Below, one piece after another: positions 18,070 to 27,403 of a stretch of DNA of 64,000 nucleotides. The stretch comes from Aureimonas mangrovi. Lineage in GTDB: Bacteria; Pseudomonadota; Alphaproteobacteria; Rhizobiales; Rhizobiaceae. The notes below the pieces were generated by a model. That model searched no databases and was not told the origin of the DNA. It worked only from the letters and a program-made list of their open reading frames with translations. The position numbers were made by a program, and so were the translations under genes. Each line of letters starts with the position of its first letter. The first letter of the stretch is position 1. The stretch lies in contig NZ_CP059692.1 of assembly GCF_014058705.1 (NCBI RefSeq), positions 1 to 64,000 of the forward strand. The letters run 5' to 3'.

Positions 18070-18370
18070 GAGACTTGCCTTTTTCTGCCGCGCCCCACGA
18101 TGGCGGGAACGGCGGCGTTCGGTTCCAGAACGCGCACGGGCAAGACGGCCTGAGGCTTCGATGCGAGACCTTGCATTCGGTCTCGCGGCACGGTGCGCGG
18201 ATCGATTCCGATCCTTTCGCAAGCGCGGCCGGGAAGCATCCGGCAATCCTGCCCCGTGAGCGTCGGCTCTGCGGCGGGGACGTCCCTTGCCGCGGGGTTC
18301 GGCGCCCGCGTCGATCGCGGGGGCCATAGAGAAACGGCGGGGCGCTGGAGGGCGTCCCGCCGTGAACTGT
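18070..18370 (-). promoter_or_regulatory. rpsO-pnp intergenic region with hairpin
   Basis: This 301-base gap holds no gene. Just after the rpsO stop, 18334-18363 forms a 12-bp stem (ACGGCGGGACGC with GCGCCCCGCCGT, one G-U pair) and a six-base loop followed by TTCTCT, a likely partial terminator. In E. coli the same gap holds a terminator, an RNase III site and the PNPase autoregulation site. An equivalent role here is inferred from position. I see no convincing second promoter. Confidence 0.5.
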
Positions 18371-18640
18371 TTAGCGGCGCAGGCCGAGACGGCCGATCAG
18401 GGCCGTGTAACGCTCTTCCTCGCGATCCTTCAGATAGTCGAGGAGGCGGCGACGCTGCGAAACCATCTTCAGAAGGCCACGACGCGAGTGGTTGTCCTTC
18501 TTGTGGCCCTTAAAATGCTCGGTCAGGTTCGAGATGCGCTCGGAGAGCAGCGCGACCTGGACTTCGGGCGAACCGGTGTCGCCTTCCTTGGTCGCGTATT
18601 CCTTGAGGAGCTCGGCCTTGCGCTCGGGCGTGATCGACAT
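18371..18640 (-). CDS. rpsO: 30S ribosomal protein S15
   Basis: S15 binds the central domain of 16S rRNA early in 30S assembly. The 89-residue product has the standard length and the family hallmarks [28 protein letters not shown] and [18 protein letters not shown] precedes the ATG. It lies between the translation-factor operon and pnp, but here it is separated from truB by three unrelated genes, so it must have its own promoter in the 164-base gap upstream. Confidence 0.98.
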   Translation of the reverse strand: MSITPERKAELLKEYATKEGDTGSPEVQVALLSERISNLTEHFKGHKKDNHSRRGLLKMVSQRRRLLDYLKDREEERYTALIGRLGLRR

Positions 18641-18804
18641 CGTGTCCCCTTTCTTGAATGTGGAGGGTTCGGTCGCCCAAAGCCGGGATGTCGTCCAGCG
18701 CGGGCCATGGAAAAGCGCCCTTCGCTGCGGAACCGCAGGAGGGCGACGGCCGGGATATAGCCGATCGCGCAACCGATTACCAGTGGCGCCGCCGGGCCGG
18801 CCCC

Positions 18805-19752
18805 TCAACGCAGCCGATGCAGGAATTCGGTCATCGCTGCCATCAGATCGTCGCAGGCGTCGATGCGCGCGCCCATCTGGAAGAAGGCGTGGATCATCGC
18901 GGGATAGGCAAGGTGCGTGACGGACACGCCGGCCTCCACGAGGCGCCGGGCATAGGCCTCGCCTTCGTCGCGCAGAGGGTCGTGGCCGCAGGTCACGAAG
19001 AAGGCCGGCGGCAGACCTTCAAGGTCGGGCGCCAGAAGCGGCGACGCGCGCGGATCGGTGCGGTCGACCTCGTCGGGAATGTGACAGCCGGCCTCGTAGG
19101 CGAGCGAGGCGCGTGTCATGATCTGCCCCTCGTTTTCCACGAGCGACGGCCAGCCGCGATCGGTGCGCATGTCGGTGTTCGGGTAGAGGATCACCTGCCC
19201 GGCGAGCGTCGACCCCTCGTCGCGAGCAAGCCGCGCCGCCACTGCCGCGAAGGCGCCGCCGATCGAATCCCCGCCGACGACGATGCACGCGGTGTCGAAC
19301 CCCTCACCCGCCCCGGCTTCGGCGAGCCCGCGCAATGCGTCCACGCAATCCTCCAGCGGGCGCGGAAAGGGATGCTCGGGCGCGAGCGCGTAGCCGACCG
19401 AGGCGACGGCCCAGCCGCTTCGCGAGGCCAGCGCCGCGAGCGGGGCGCGATGCGTCCCGATCGAGCCGGCGATCGCGCCGCCGCCGTGGAACCAGACGAT
19501 CAGCGGCAGCACATCGCCGCTTGCCGGTCGACAGATCTCCACCGGGATAGGCCCGCAGCGACCGGCGATCGTTATCGCGCGAATATCGATCTCCGGTACC
19601 GGCGCCGAGAAGCGCTGCAGTGAATTCGTGTCCGCGCGCGCGCGGGCAAGCTTTTCGGTAGCATCGCGCGGCTCGGGTCGCCCCTCGCCCGCTTCTGCGA
19701 TCTCGCGCAGGATTTCGGCGGCCTGCGCGTCGAGCGGTTCGTGTCGGGTCAT
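18805..19752 (-). CDS. Alpha/beta hydrolase (HSL-type esterase)
   Basis: A 315-residue esterase/lipase of the hormone-sensitive-lipase group. It has the oxyanion-hole motif HGGGAIAGS, the nucleophile elbow GGDSIGGAF (catalytic Ser), the acid in [10 protein letters not shown] and the histidine in AMIHAFF. The [10 protein letters not shown] segment is typical of the family. Such enzymes hydrolyse short acyl esters; the natural substrate is unknown. The start at 19752 is chosen for AAGGAAG at good spacing. The gene sits between truB and rpsO, an unusual place for a metabolic gene. Confidence 0.88.
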   Translation of the reverse strand: MTRHEPLDAQAAEILREIAEAGEGRPEPRDATEKLARARADTNSLQRFSAPVPEIDIRAITIAGRCGPIPVEICRPASGDVLPLIVWFHGGGAIAGSIGTHRAPLAALASRSGWAVASVGYALAPEHPFPRPLEDCVDALRGLAEAGAGEGFDTACIVVGGDSIGGAFAAVAARLARDEGSTLAGQVILYPNTDMRTDRGWPSLVENEGQIMTRASLAYEAGCHIPDEVDRTDPRASPLLAPDLEGLPPAFFVTCGHDPLRDEGEAYARRLVEAGVSVTHLAYPAMIHAFFQMGARIDACDDLMAAMTEFLHRLR

Positions 19753-19807
19753 CGGCTTCCTTTCGCGGCGCAACAACGGGTGGCCCGCCGAAAGGATGCC
19801 GTGCACG

Positions 19808-19831
19808 AAAAGGGCCGGCGCGCGCCGGCCC
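19808..19831 (-). terminator. Terminator after the DUF4394 gene
   Basis: The 20-base palindrome GGGCCGGCGCGCGCCGGCCC is followed on the minus strand by TTTT. It lies 28 bases past the DUF4394 stop and before the esterase start, so the two genes are likely separate units. Confidence 0.7.
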
Positions 19832-19858
19832 CCGAACCATCGTCACCGATTGGGCGAA

Positions 19859-20638
19859 TTACATCGCCGGCATCACCGCGATGTCGCGCAGATCACCGTC
19901 GAGGCCGGCGATTTCGCCGACTTCCGTGGCCGCGCCAGTCTCGAGATCGACGGTGTAGAGCATGCCGCCGGTCGCGAGATAGGCGGTGTTCATGTCCACC
20001 TCGGTCGCCTCGATGTCGAAGGCGTGCGTGGCGCCGCCGTCGATGCCGAGTTCGCCGATCGTCGCCAGCGTGCCGTCGTTCGGCGCGGTCTGCTGCAGGA
20101 GCGCGCCGAGCCCCGCGTCCAGATCGTACATCGCAGTCGCCTCGGGCGAGCCGACCGAATTGGTGTAGGCGACCGCGACGATGTCGGACGTGGCGTCGGC
20201 GTTGGCGTCACCCTCCGTCCAGTTGAGCTCGCCGTCGGTCGTCACCTCGCCATTGTCCACGTTCACGCGCAGATTGGTGGTGCCGGACACGATGCGCAGG
20301 CGGTCCGCGACGGGGTTGAAGTCGACGGCGACCGAGTCGGCCATCGGAACCTCGGTGTTCAACGTGGAGACCTCGGTCGTCTCTCCGGTCTCGGGATCGA
20401 CGGTGACGATCGTGTTGGCGGAGGTGACACCGTAGATCATCCCGTCGGCCGGGCGCACGTCGATGCCGTAGAGCCTCTCGACGCCGGACACCTCCATCGT
20501 GGCGGTGACGGCCGGGTTCTCTGTGTCGAACATGACGAGCGTCGCCTCGTCGACCAGCCCGACGACGGGCGCTGCGAAGGCAAAGCTCGTGGAAGCTGCG
20601 AGGGCTGCGGCGGTGGTTCCGATCCTGGTGAAGGTCAT
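19859..20638 (-). CDS. Exported DUF4394 protein
   Basis: The 259-residue protein begins with a signal peptide (MTFTRIGTTAAALAASTSFAFA) and the rest is a DUF4394 domain, a predicted beta-propeller-like repeat family of unknown function. Visible repeat units include RLYGIDVRPADGMIYGVT and the motif NPVADRLRIVSGTTNLRVN. The mature protein is acidic and poor in lysine. Start at 20638 by the signal peptide and an AAGGA upstream. Related proteins occur next to ECF sigma or fasciclin genes in other genomes, but no such partner is adjacent here. A terminator follows. Confidence 0.78.
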   Translation of the reverse strand: MTFTRIGTTAAALAASTSFAFAAPVVGLVDEATLVMFDTENPAVTATMEVSGVERLYGIDVRPADGMIYGVTSANTIVTVDPETGETTEVSTLNTEVPMADSVAVDFNPVADRLRIVSGTTNLRVNVDNGEVTTDGELNWTEGDANADATSDIVAVAYTNSVGSPEATAMYDLDAGLGALLQQTAPNDGTLATIGELGIDGGATHAFDIEATEVDMNTAYLATGGMLYTVDLETGAATEVGEIAGLDGDLRDIAVMPAM

Positions 20639-20860
20639 CCGTCTCAATCCTTGTTCCGGTTGGCACCTCGGGAGGATTCCCGAAATTCGTTCCGGGTCAG
20701 ATACGAGTGGCTTTCGCGGCCGGATGCATAACCGTCGCGTCATCGAGCACCGAACGTCACCACCCCGACGACGCTGCTTCACCCATCCAGCGCCTTGCGG
20801 CGGTGCAACAGAGGATTAAGTTCGCCGGACTTACTTCATCGCCAGAAGGTGCCCAACATC

Positions 20861-21439
20861 ATGAAGACCATCGCCGTTGTCGTCGGCAGCCTGCGCAAGG
20901 GCTCGCTCAGCATGAAGCTCGCCAAGGCGATGGAGGCGCAGGCCGAGGGCCGCTTCGTCTTCCGCTATGTCGAGCTCGCTGACCTGCCGATGTACAACGA
21001 AGACCTATGGGAGAATGTGCCGGCCTCCGTAACGGCGCTGAAGAGCGCTGTCGAAAGCGCGGACGCCGTCCTGTTCGTCACGCCGGAATACAACCGGTCG
21101 ATCCCGCCGGTGGTGAAGAACGCGATCGACTGGGGCTCGCGGCCCTACGGCAAGAGTTCGTGGAACGGCAAGCCGGGCGGTGTCATCGGCATGAGCCCCG
21201 GCGCCATCGGCGCGGCGACGGCCATCGCGCATCTGCGCTCGGTCCTCGTCACGCTCGACGTGGTGCTGATGGGCCAGCCCGAGGTCTATTTCTCTTATCG
21301 GCCCGATACGCTGGACGCGGACGGCCGCTTCGCATCGCCGGACACGGCAGCCTTCTTCGAGACCTATCTCAAGCGCTTCGACACCTGGATCGCACGCACA
21401 ATGCAGCCGAAGGCCGACACGCAGCCCGACAACGACTGA
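20861..21439 (+). CDS. NADPH-dependent FMN reductase (ChrR/azoreductase-like)
   Basis: A 192-residue flavodoxin-fold reductase with the phosphate-binding loop GSLRKGSLS near the N-terminus, the FMN-contacting TPEYNRSIPPVVKNAIDW and PGGVIGMSPGAIGAA. Homologues reduce FMN, quinones, chromate or azo dyes using NADPH and protect against quinone stress. It is the only plus-strand gene within the minus-strand rimP-pnp region and converges on truB. The start at 20861 gives the usual MKTIAVVVGSLRKGS opening. Confidence 0.88.
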   Translation: MKTIAVVVGSLRKGSLSMKLAKAMEAQAEGRFVFRYVELADLPMYNEDLWENVPASVTALKSAVESADAVLFVTPEYNRSIPPVVKNAIDWGSRPYGKSSWNGKPGGVIGMSPGAIGAATAIAHLRSVLVTLDVVLMGQPEVYFSYRPDTLDADGRFASPDTAAFFETYLKRFDTWIARTMQPKADTQPDND

Positions 21440-21463
21440 CGCGAAGATCTGCGAGGCGTGGCT

Positions 21464-22450
21464 TCAGCCCCGCCCGCCGAAGACCCGCTTGGGGTGGAAG
21501 GCCCCCTCCTCCACCGAGCCGATGGCGACCAGCCGTCCACGACCGGTGGCGAAAGCCTCCTCGCAGAAGGCCGGCGCATCGCGGCCGCGCAGAAGCACCG
21601 GGTTGCCGGATCGCACGCGCCCTGCCTGGTCCTCGGAGAGAGAGACCTCGTAGAGATCGCCGAGCGCGGTCGCGGGATCGAGGAGGATGTCGTCGAGCGG
21701 GCCGAACTCGACGACGCGCGCGGTCGAGCCCGCCTCGACAGCCGCCTCGTCCAGCGTCTCGCGTCCCTCGTCGGCCGCCGCTTCCAGATCCTCCAGCGTG
21801 ATCAGGTCGTCCTCGTCGAAACCGCCGACCGCGATGCGTCGCAGGTCGATCACGTGGCCGAAGCAGCCGAGATCGCGGCCGAGGTCGCGCGCGATGGCGC
21901 GCACATAGGTGCCCTTTCCGCATTCGGCTTCGAAGACCGTCGTCTCGCCGTCCGGCATGTCGACGATCTGGAGCCGATGCACCTCGACGGTGCGCGCTGC
22001 GATTTCCACAGCCTCGCCGCCACGGGCGATGTCGTAGGCGCGTTCGCCGTCGATCTTGATCGCCGAGAACTGCGGCGGCACCTGGCTGATCGCGCCGGTG
22101 TAATCGGGCAGCAGCGCCTCGATCGCGGCACGCGCGGGACGCGTGTCGGAGGCGTTCGTCACCGGCCCCTCGGTGTCGTCGGTCGTCGTCTCCGCGCCCC
22201 AGCGCACGGCGAAGCGGTAGACCTTGCGCCCGTCCATCACGTAGGGGACCGTCTTCGTCGCATCACCGAGCGCGATCGGCAGCATGCCGGAGGCCAGCGG
22301 GTCGAGCGTACCGGCATGGCCCGCCTTCTGGGCGAAGTAGAGCCACTTGATCTTGGCCACGGCCTGCGTGGAGCCCATGCCCTTCGGCTTGTCGAAGATT
22401 ACCCAGCCCGAGACCGGGCGGCCTTTCGGCCTGCGGTTGCCGCGCGCCAT
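21464..22450 (-). CDS. truB: tRNA pseudouridine-55 synthase TruB
   Basis: TruB converts U55 in the T-loop of tRNAs to pseudouridine. The 328-residue protein carries the catalytic Asp50 in [14 protein letters not shown], plus the family stretches [14 protein letters not shown] and [17 protein letters not shown], and a C-terminal PUA-like extension. Its ATG overlaps the rbfA stop by one base (TGATG), indicating translational coupling. It ends the rimP-to-truB run. The neighbouring FMN reductase converges with only 24 bases between stops and no visible terminator. Confidence 0.97.
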   Translation of the reverse strand: MARGNRRPKGRPVSGWVIFDKPKGMGSTQAVAKIKWLYFAQKAGHAGTLDPLASGMLPIALGDATKTVPYVMDGRKVYRFAVRWGAETTTDDTEGPVTNASDTRPARAAIEALLPDYTGAISQVPPQFSAIKIDGERAYDIARGGEAVEIAARTVEVHRLQIVDMPDGETTVFEAECGKGTYVRAIARDLGRDLGCFGHVIDLRRIAVGGFDEDDLITLEDLEAAADEGRETLDEAAVEAGSTARVVEFGPLDDILLDPATALGDLYEVSLSEDQAGRVRSGNPVLLRGRDAPAFCEEAFATGRGRLVAIGSVEEGAFHPKRVFGGRG

Positions 22451-22869
22451 CAGCCCCGGCCCTCCTCGTCCTCGTCGCCAAGGTCGCGGGCGACCTCCGG
22501 CGAGCGCAGCAGCGCATCGATGCGGGCGTAATTGTCGAAACTTTCGTCCTGGCGGAACCGGATTTCGGGCATGTACTTCATCTGGCGTAGGGCGGGGCCG
22601 AGGCGCCCGCGGAGAAACCTGGCGTGGCGGTTCAGCGCCTCGACGTAGGGCTGGACGTCGTCCTGCCCGAGCACCGAGATGTAGGCCGTGGCGAGCTTGA
22701 GGTCGGGCGACATGCGCACCTCGGTCACCGAGACGACGGCGCCCTCGATCAACGGGTCGCCCCGGATCTCGCCGCGCTGCAAGGTCTCGGTCAGCGCGTG
22801 GCGCACCTTCTCGCCCACGGAGAGCTGACGCTGGGAGGGGCCGCTCGCGCGGCCTTGGGTCTTCTTCAT
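22450..22869 (-). CDS. rbfA: 30S ribosome-binding factor RbfA
   Basis: RbfA is a KH-like factor for late 30S maturation and 16S rRNA 5'-end processing. The 139-residue product has the typical pieces [30 protein letters not shown] and [21 protein letters not shown]. Its start overlaps the stop of the preceding ORF (ATGA) and its stop overlaps truB, so it is embedded in a tightly coupled translation-factor operon. The acidic C-terminus (DLGDEDEEG) is common in alphaproteobacterial RbfA. Confidence 0.95.
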   Translation of the reverse strand: MKKTQGRASGPSQRQLSVGEKVRHALTETLQRGEIRGDPLIEGAVVSVTEVRMSPDLKLATAYISVLGQDDVQPYVEALNRHARFLRGRLGPALRQMKYMPEIRFRQDESFDNYARIDALLRSPEVARDLGDEDEEGRG

Positions 22870-23410
22870 ACGGTGTCCGTCTTGGGGTCGCTCGCCGTGG
22901 CCGGCTTCAGTGTGCGCTCGCGCGTCATGCGGGGCCGGGTGCGCGGGGCACGCCCGTACCAGCCTTCCAGCACGTTGTCGAAGTCTTTCCGTTCGGCCTC
23001 GTCGAAGGCGTTATTCGTGATCGAAGTCGCCGGCGCGGTGGAGAACTTGAGGTGGCCGTCAGGACGATCGACGGCAGGGTGGCCGTCGAAGGTCGGCGTG
23101 CGGGTCTCGTCCAGAACGGGCGCGCCGTCGCTCGTCCGCGCCGCCGGCCCGTGCGTCCGTGGCGCATGTCGCCCGTCCCGCGTCTCGATGTCCGTCATCG
23201 CCTCGCGCCTCTCCTCGATGTGCAGGCGAACGTCTTCGATGCTCGCCGGCCCACACAAGCCTCGCCTCGGGAGAATGATCGCGCGGCGTCTTCCGATCCA
23301 CAGGAGCGGGTGTTCGGGGCGCTGTCCACGAAGAGCGCTGCCGGATAGGCGAAGCGCTCGACCGTGTCGCCATGATAGTCTCGCGGCTCCAGCCGATAGA
23401 CGAAGCGCAT
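22866..23410 (-). pseudogene. Frameshifted ORF between infB and rbfA, family unknown
   Basis: Two overlapping pieces lie here. From ATG 23410 the frame reads MRFVYRLEPRDYHGDTVERF and onward with GC-rich third positions for about 34 codons, then becomes unlike coding sequence until a stop at 23195. The other frame becomes coding-like from about 23320 (PLLWIGRRRAIILPRRG, then ASIEDVRLHIEERREA) and runs to 22866, where its stop overlaps rbfA. A one-base loss around 23301-23330 in an original gene of about 181 codons explains both. Alternatives are -1 ribosomal frameshifting, an assembly error, or a separate 110-residue protein from ATG 23198, whose start overlaps the first stop as ATGA. No family is recognised. 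Confidence 0.6.
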
Positions 23411-23493
23411 GGGCGGGCGACCTCTCCCTCAGGAAACGAGACGGCGCCCGCCCCGAGGGGCGGACGCCGCATGTTCGATCCTCGTGGCTTGCG

Positions 23494-26400
23494 TCAGAGC
23501 GTGCGCGCGACGTGTTCGACGCGGAAGCACTCGATGACGTCGCCCTGGCGGATGTCGTCGTAGTTCTGGAAGGCCATGCCGCACTCCTGGCCGCCCGGCA
23601 CCTCGGCCACTTCGTCCTTGAAGCGCTTGAGCGTCTTGAGCGTGCCCTCGTGGATGACGACGCCGTCGCGGATGAGGCGCACGCCAGCACCGCGCTCGAC
23701 CTTGCCTTCCGTGACACGGCAGCCCGCGACCTTGCCGACCTTGGTGATGTGGAAGACCTCGAGGATCTCCGCATTGCCGAGGAAGGTCTCGCGACGCTCC
23801 GGCGAAAGGAGACCCGACATCGCCGCTTTCACGTCGTCCACGAGGTCGTAGATGACGTTGTAGTAGCGGATCTCGATGCCCGACTGGTCGGCTGCCTGAC
23901 GCGCCTGCGTGTTGGCACGCACGTTGAAGCCGATGATCGCAGCGTTCGAGGTCTGGGCGAGCTGGACGTCGGATTCGGTGATGGCACCGGCGCCCGAATG
24001 GACGATGCGCGCCTGCACCTCTTCCGTGCCCAGCTTCTCCAGCGCGACCGAGATCGCCTCGACCGAGCCCTGCACGTCGCCCTTGATGACGAGGGGGAAG
24101 GTCTTAAGGCCCGAGTCCTGAAGCTGGCTCATCATCTGCTCGAGCGAGCCGCGCTGACCGGCCGACTTGGCCACCGCCTTCTCGCGGGCTAGCCGCTGGC
24201 GGTAGTCCGCGATCTCGCGGGCCTGCGCCTCGTCGCGCACCACGGCGAAGCGGTCGCCGGCACCCGGCGTGCCCTGCATGCCGAGAACCTCGACGGGCAT
24301 GGACGGGCCGGCGGTCTTCAGCTGCTTGCCCTTGTCGTCGACGAGGGCGCGCACGCGGCCCCACTGATCGCCGGCCACCACGATGTCACCGGTCTTGAGC
24401 GTGCCGGCCTGCACGAGCACGCTCGCCACCGGGCCGCGGCCCTTGTCGAGCTTGGCCTCGATCACGACGCCCTCGGCCGTGCGGTCGGGATCGGCCTTCA
24501 GGTCGAGGATCTCGGCCTGCAGGATGATCGCCTCCAGCAGCTTGTCGAGATTGGTGCCGTTCTTGGCCGACACCTCGACGTCGAGCACTTCGCCGCCCAT
24601 CGATTCGACGAACACTTCGTGCTGCAGCAGCCCGGTGCGGACCTTGGATGCGTCCGCGCCCGGCTTGTCGATCTTGTTGATCGCCACGATGATCGGAACG
24701 CCGGCCGCCTTGGCATGGCTGATCGATTCGATCGTCTGCGGCATCACCGAATCGTCCGCCGCCACCACGAGGATCGCGATGTCGGTCGCCTGCGCGCCGC
24801 GGGCACGCATCGCGGTGAAGGCGGCGTGGCCCGGCGTATCGATGAAGGTGATCGGCTGGCCGTCCTGCTCGATCTGGTAGGCGCCGATATGCTGCGTGAT
24901 GCCGCCGGCCTCGCCGGAGACGACGTTGGTCTTGCGCAGCGCATCGAGGAGCGAGGTCTTGCCGTGGTCGACATGGCCCATGATCGTCACGACCGGCGGA
25001 CGCGAGATCATCTTCTCCGGATCGTCGGCGACGTCGAACATGCCTTCCTCGACGTCGGACGCGGCAACACGCTTGACCATGTGGCCGAACTCGGCCGCGA
25101 TCAGCTCGGCGAGATCGGCCTCGATCACGTCGCCCGGCTTCATCATCTGGCCCTGGGCCATAAGGTACTTGATGACGTCGACGGCTCGCTCCGACATGCG
25201 GTTGGCGAGTTCCTGGATGGTGATGGTCTCGGGTAGAATCACTTCGCGGGCAATCTTCTCGCGTGGCTGGCTCTGCTGCGAGCGCTTGAACTTCTCCTGA
25301 CGCCTGCGCATCGAGGAGAGCGAACGGCCGCGCGCATCGTCGTCCGACAGGGCGCGGTCGAGGTTGACGCGGCCGGCACGACGGTCGGCATCGCCGCGTC
25401 CGCGCGTCGGCTTGGCGGCCTCCGCCGTGCGCGCGCCGGGACGGCGGGCGCGGTCGTCCTCGTCCGCCTTGGAGCGGGCGCGTCCGTCGAGCGAGCGACC
25501 GGCCGGGCGAAGGCCGAGATCGTCGGCCGGCGGCGGCGGGCCGGGAATGACGTTGGCGCCGGCGCCGGCCGGGCCACGGGAGGTCGGACGGGCCTGCGCG
25601 CGACGCTGCGCATCCTCCTCGGCCTTCTTGCGGGCAGCCGCCTCCATCTCGAGACGCGCGGCCTCCTCGGCCTGACGGCGCTCGGATTCCTCACGCTCGG
25701 CGCGGCGGCGTTCGTCCTCGGCGATGCGCCGGGCCTCTTCCTCCTGGAACAGGCGGCGATCCTCGACCTCACGCTGGCGTGCAAGCTCGAGCGCGCGGCG
25801 ACGCGCGTCCATTTCCTTCGACGACAGGTCCGATAGGACCGCGCCGCGCGGCTGGCGGGCACCGGGAGCCGGAGAGCGCTGCGGAGCGCCGCCCGGACGG
25901 TTGCCGGCCGGAGCACCGGGACGCGAGGACTGGCCGGGGCGATTGCCGACGGGCGCTCCGGGGCGGGCGCCGGGCGCGGGGCGCGCCGGAGTTGCGGGCG
26001 ATGCGGGGCGGGCGGTTGCGGCGGGCGCAGCCGGACGCGCCGGAGCGGGCGCGGCCGCTGCCACGGGCGCGGCAGGCGCTTCCTTCACAGGGGCGGTCTC
26101 GGCCTTCGCCTCTATGGGCGCTGGCGCGGAAGACGGTGCAGGAGCCGGGGCAGCCGCGGGCTCACTCTTCGCCGGAGCGGCCTCGGCGGCCTTCGCCTCG
26201 GCAGCGGCGGCCTCCTCCTTTGCGCGCGTCTCGGCGGCGCGTGTGGCTTCCGCCTCGCGCTCGGCCGCAGCCTTCGCCTCGGCGGCGGCGGCCTCTTCCC
26301 GCGCGCGGGCCTCTGCGGCCTCGGCCTCGGCGGCTTCCTGCGCCCTCACGTTGGCGAGCGCCTGCGCCTGGGCTGGCGTCAGGGACGGACGCGGACCGAG

Positions 26401-26607
26401 CCCGGCCGCGACCGAGCCGGAAGCCGCAGCGGGGCCTTCCGGCTTGTTGATCCGGCGCTTCTTCGTCTCGACGACGACGCTGTTGGAGCGCCCGTGCGAG
26501 AAGTTCTGCCGCACCGTCGACTGCGAGACGCCGCCGGGCTTGATCGACAGCGTCTTCTTCGGCTGAACGCTCAGCGTCTTGTCGTCGCCCGATTTCGTAT
26601 CGCTCAT
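23494..26607 (-). CDS. infB: Translation initiation factor IF-2
   Basis: IF-2 is the GTPase that delivers fMet-tRNA to the 30S P site and promotes subunit joining. It is 1037 residues long, larger than the E. coli protein because of a long N-terminal region rich in Ala, Glu, Arg and Pro with several GAPxGNRPG-like repeats (about 220-255). The G domain has [15 protein letters not shown] (about residue 545), [15 protein letters not shown] and NKIDKPGAD, followed by the usual domains II, III and IV. It abuts ylxR with no gap (stop TAG directly before ATG), so the two are co-translated. Confidence 0.98.
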   Translation of the reverse strand: MSDTKSGDDKTLSVQPKKTLSIKPGGVSQSTVRQNFSHGRSNSVVVETKKRRINKPEGPAAASGSVAAGLGPRPSLTPAQAQALANVRAQEAAEAEAAEARAREEAAAAEAKAAAEREAEATRAAETRAKEEAAAAEAKAAEAAPAKSEPAAAPAPAPSSAPAPIEAKAETAPVKEAPAAPVAAAAPAPARPAAPAATARPASPATPARPAPGARPGAPVGNRPGQSSRPGAPAGNRPGGAPQRSPAPGARQPRGAVLSDLSSKEMDARRRALELARQREVEDRRLFQEEEARRIAEDERRRAEREESERRQAEEAARLEMEAAARKKAEEDAQRRAQARPTSRGPAGAGANVIPGPPPPADDLGLRPAGRSLDGRARSKADEDDRARRPGARTAEAAKPTRGRGDADRRAGRVNLDRALSDDDARGRSLSSMRRRQEKFKRSQQSQPREKIAREVILPETITIQELANRMSERAVDVIKYLMAQGQMMKPGDVIEADLAELIAAEFGHMVKRVAASDVEEGMFDVADDPEKMISRPPVVTIMGHVDHGKTSLLDALRKTNVVSGEAGGITQHIGAYQIEQDGQPITFIDTPGHAAFTAMRARGAQATDIAILVVAADDSVMPQTIESISHAKAAGVPIIVAINKIDKPGADASKVRTGLLQHEVFVESMGGEVLDVEVSAKNGTNLDKLLEAIILQAEILDLKADPDRTAEGVVIEAKLDKGRGPVASVLVQAGTLKTGDIVVAGDQWGRVRALVDDKGKQLKTAGPSMPVEVLGMQGTPGAGDRFAVVRDEAQAREIADYRQRLAREKAVAKSAGQRGSLEQMMSQLQDSGLKTFPLVIKGDVQGSVEAISVALEKLGTEEVQARIVHSGAGAITESDVQLAQTSNAAIIGFNVRANTQARQAADQSGIEIRYYNVIYDLVDDVKAAMSGLLSPERRETFLGNAEILEVFHITKVGKVAGCRVTEGKVERGAGVRLIRDGVVIHEGTLKTLKRFKDEVAEVPGGQECGMAFQNYDDIRQGDVIECFRVEHVARTL

Positions 26608-27372
26608 CTACGCTTCCACTTCCTGCCCGGGGATCGTCCCGAGCCTTTGGTCCGTGCGGGGCGCTCCGTTTGCGGCGCCCCCGTCAATGTCGTTCGATTC
26701 CGCCTGCTCGCGGCCGGCATCCGCCGTCCGCTCCGCCTGCGCGGGGTCATCGCCCCGATAGACCGCCAGCGCCTCCAGCCGAGACAGGAGCGCCGAACCC
26801 GCATTTCCGGCAAGGACGGCGGCATGTACCACATTCACCCCGCCCAAGGCCAAACCCAATTCGTCCGCGGTGAACGGACGATGCACCGGAATGGCTCCCG
26901 CCTTGCCCGCGACGATCGCGGCATGGCGGGCACCCTCCATCTTGCGCCGACCGTCCGGCGCCGCGTCGCTGGCCTGCAGCAGCGCCAACGCGCGCCCCGA
27001 GCGAAGCTCGGCATCGACCTTCGCGGCGCCGCTGACGAGCTGGCCCGCCTTGCGCGCGAGACCGAGCGCCCCGAGCGCGGAACGTGCCAGAAGCGCGTCC
27101 ACGTCGCCGGCCAGGTCCGGCCGCGCCGCGCCGGCGCCCTTGAAGGCCCGCCGGAAGAGGTTGCGCTTGACCGCCGCCTCCACCGCCTCGCGCCGCGCCT
27201 CGACATGGGCGCCGCGCCCGGGCAGCTTGCGCCTGATATCGGGGACGACCGCACCGTCCGGCCCGACGACGAAGCGGATCAGGCGCTCGGCGGGAAGGCT
27301 CTGGCGCGAGACGATGCACATGCGCCCGTTCAAGCCGTCCTCCTCCCAGTCGTCATCGCGCGGTGAGCCCAA
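26608..27372 (-). CDS. YlxR (DUF448)-L7Ae fusion RNA-binding protein
   Basis: A 254-residue protein with an N-terminal YlxR/DUF448 domain (GRMCIVSRQSLPAERLIRF, then GRGAHV) and a middle ribosomal L7Ae-like domain (about 95-200: ALGLARKAGQLVSGAAKV). The fused form is common in alphaproteobacteria, while Gram-positive bacteria have two separate genes. It probably binds RNA and may work with NusA. The start appears to be TTG at 27370-27372, preceded by AAGGAG; the first ATG, at codon 18, would cut into the YlxR domain. It lies between nusA and infB in the standard order. Confidence 0.9.
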   Translation of the reverse strand: MGSPRDDDWEEDGLNGRMCIVSRQSLPAERLIRFVVGPDGAVVPDIRRKLPGRGAHVEARREAVEAAVKRNLFRRAFKGAGAARPDLAGDVDALLARSALGALGLARKAGQLVSGAAKVDAELRSGRALALLQASDAAPDGRRKMEGARHAAIVAGKAGAIPVHRPFTADELGLALGGVNVVHAAVLAGNAGSALLSRLEALAVYRGDDPAQAERTADAGREQAESNDIDGGAANGAPRTDQRLGTIPGQEVEA

Positions 27373-27403
27373 GCCTCGATCGCTCCTTGCCTCTGCGGCG
27401 CCC

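Noticed and set aside
15703-18153. Long plus-strand open frame opposite pnp
   Set aside because: It mirrors the pnp codons, is full of low-complexity Leu/Asp/Arg runs and has no domain. High GC content keeps antisense frames open.
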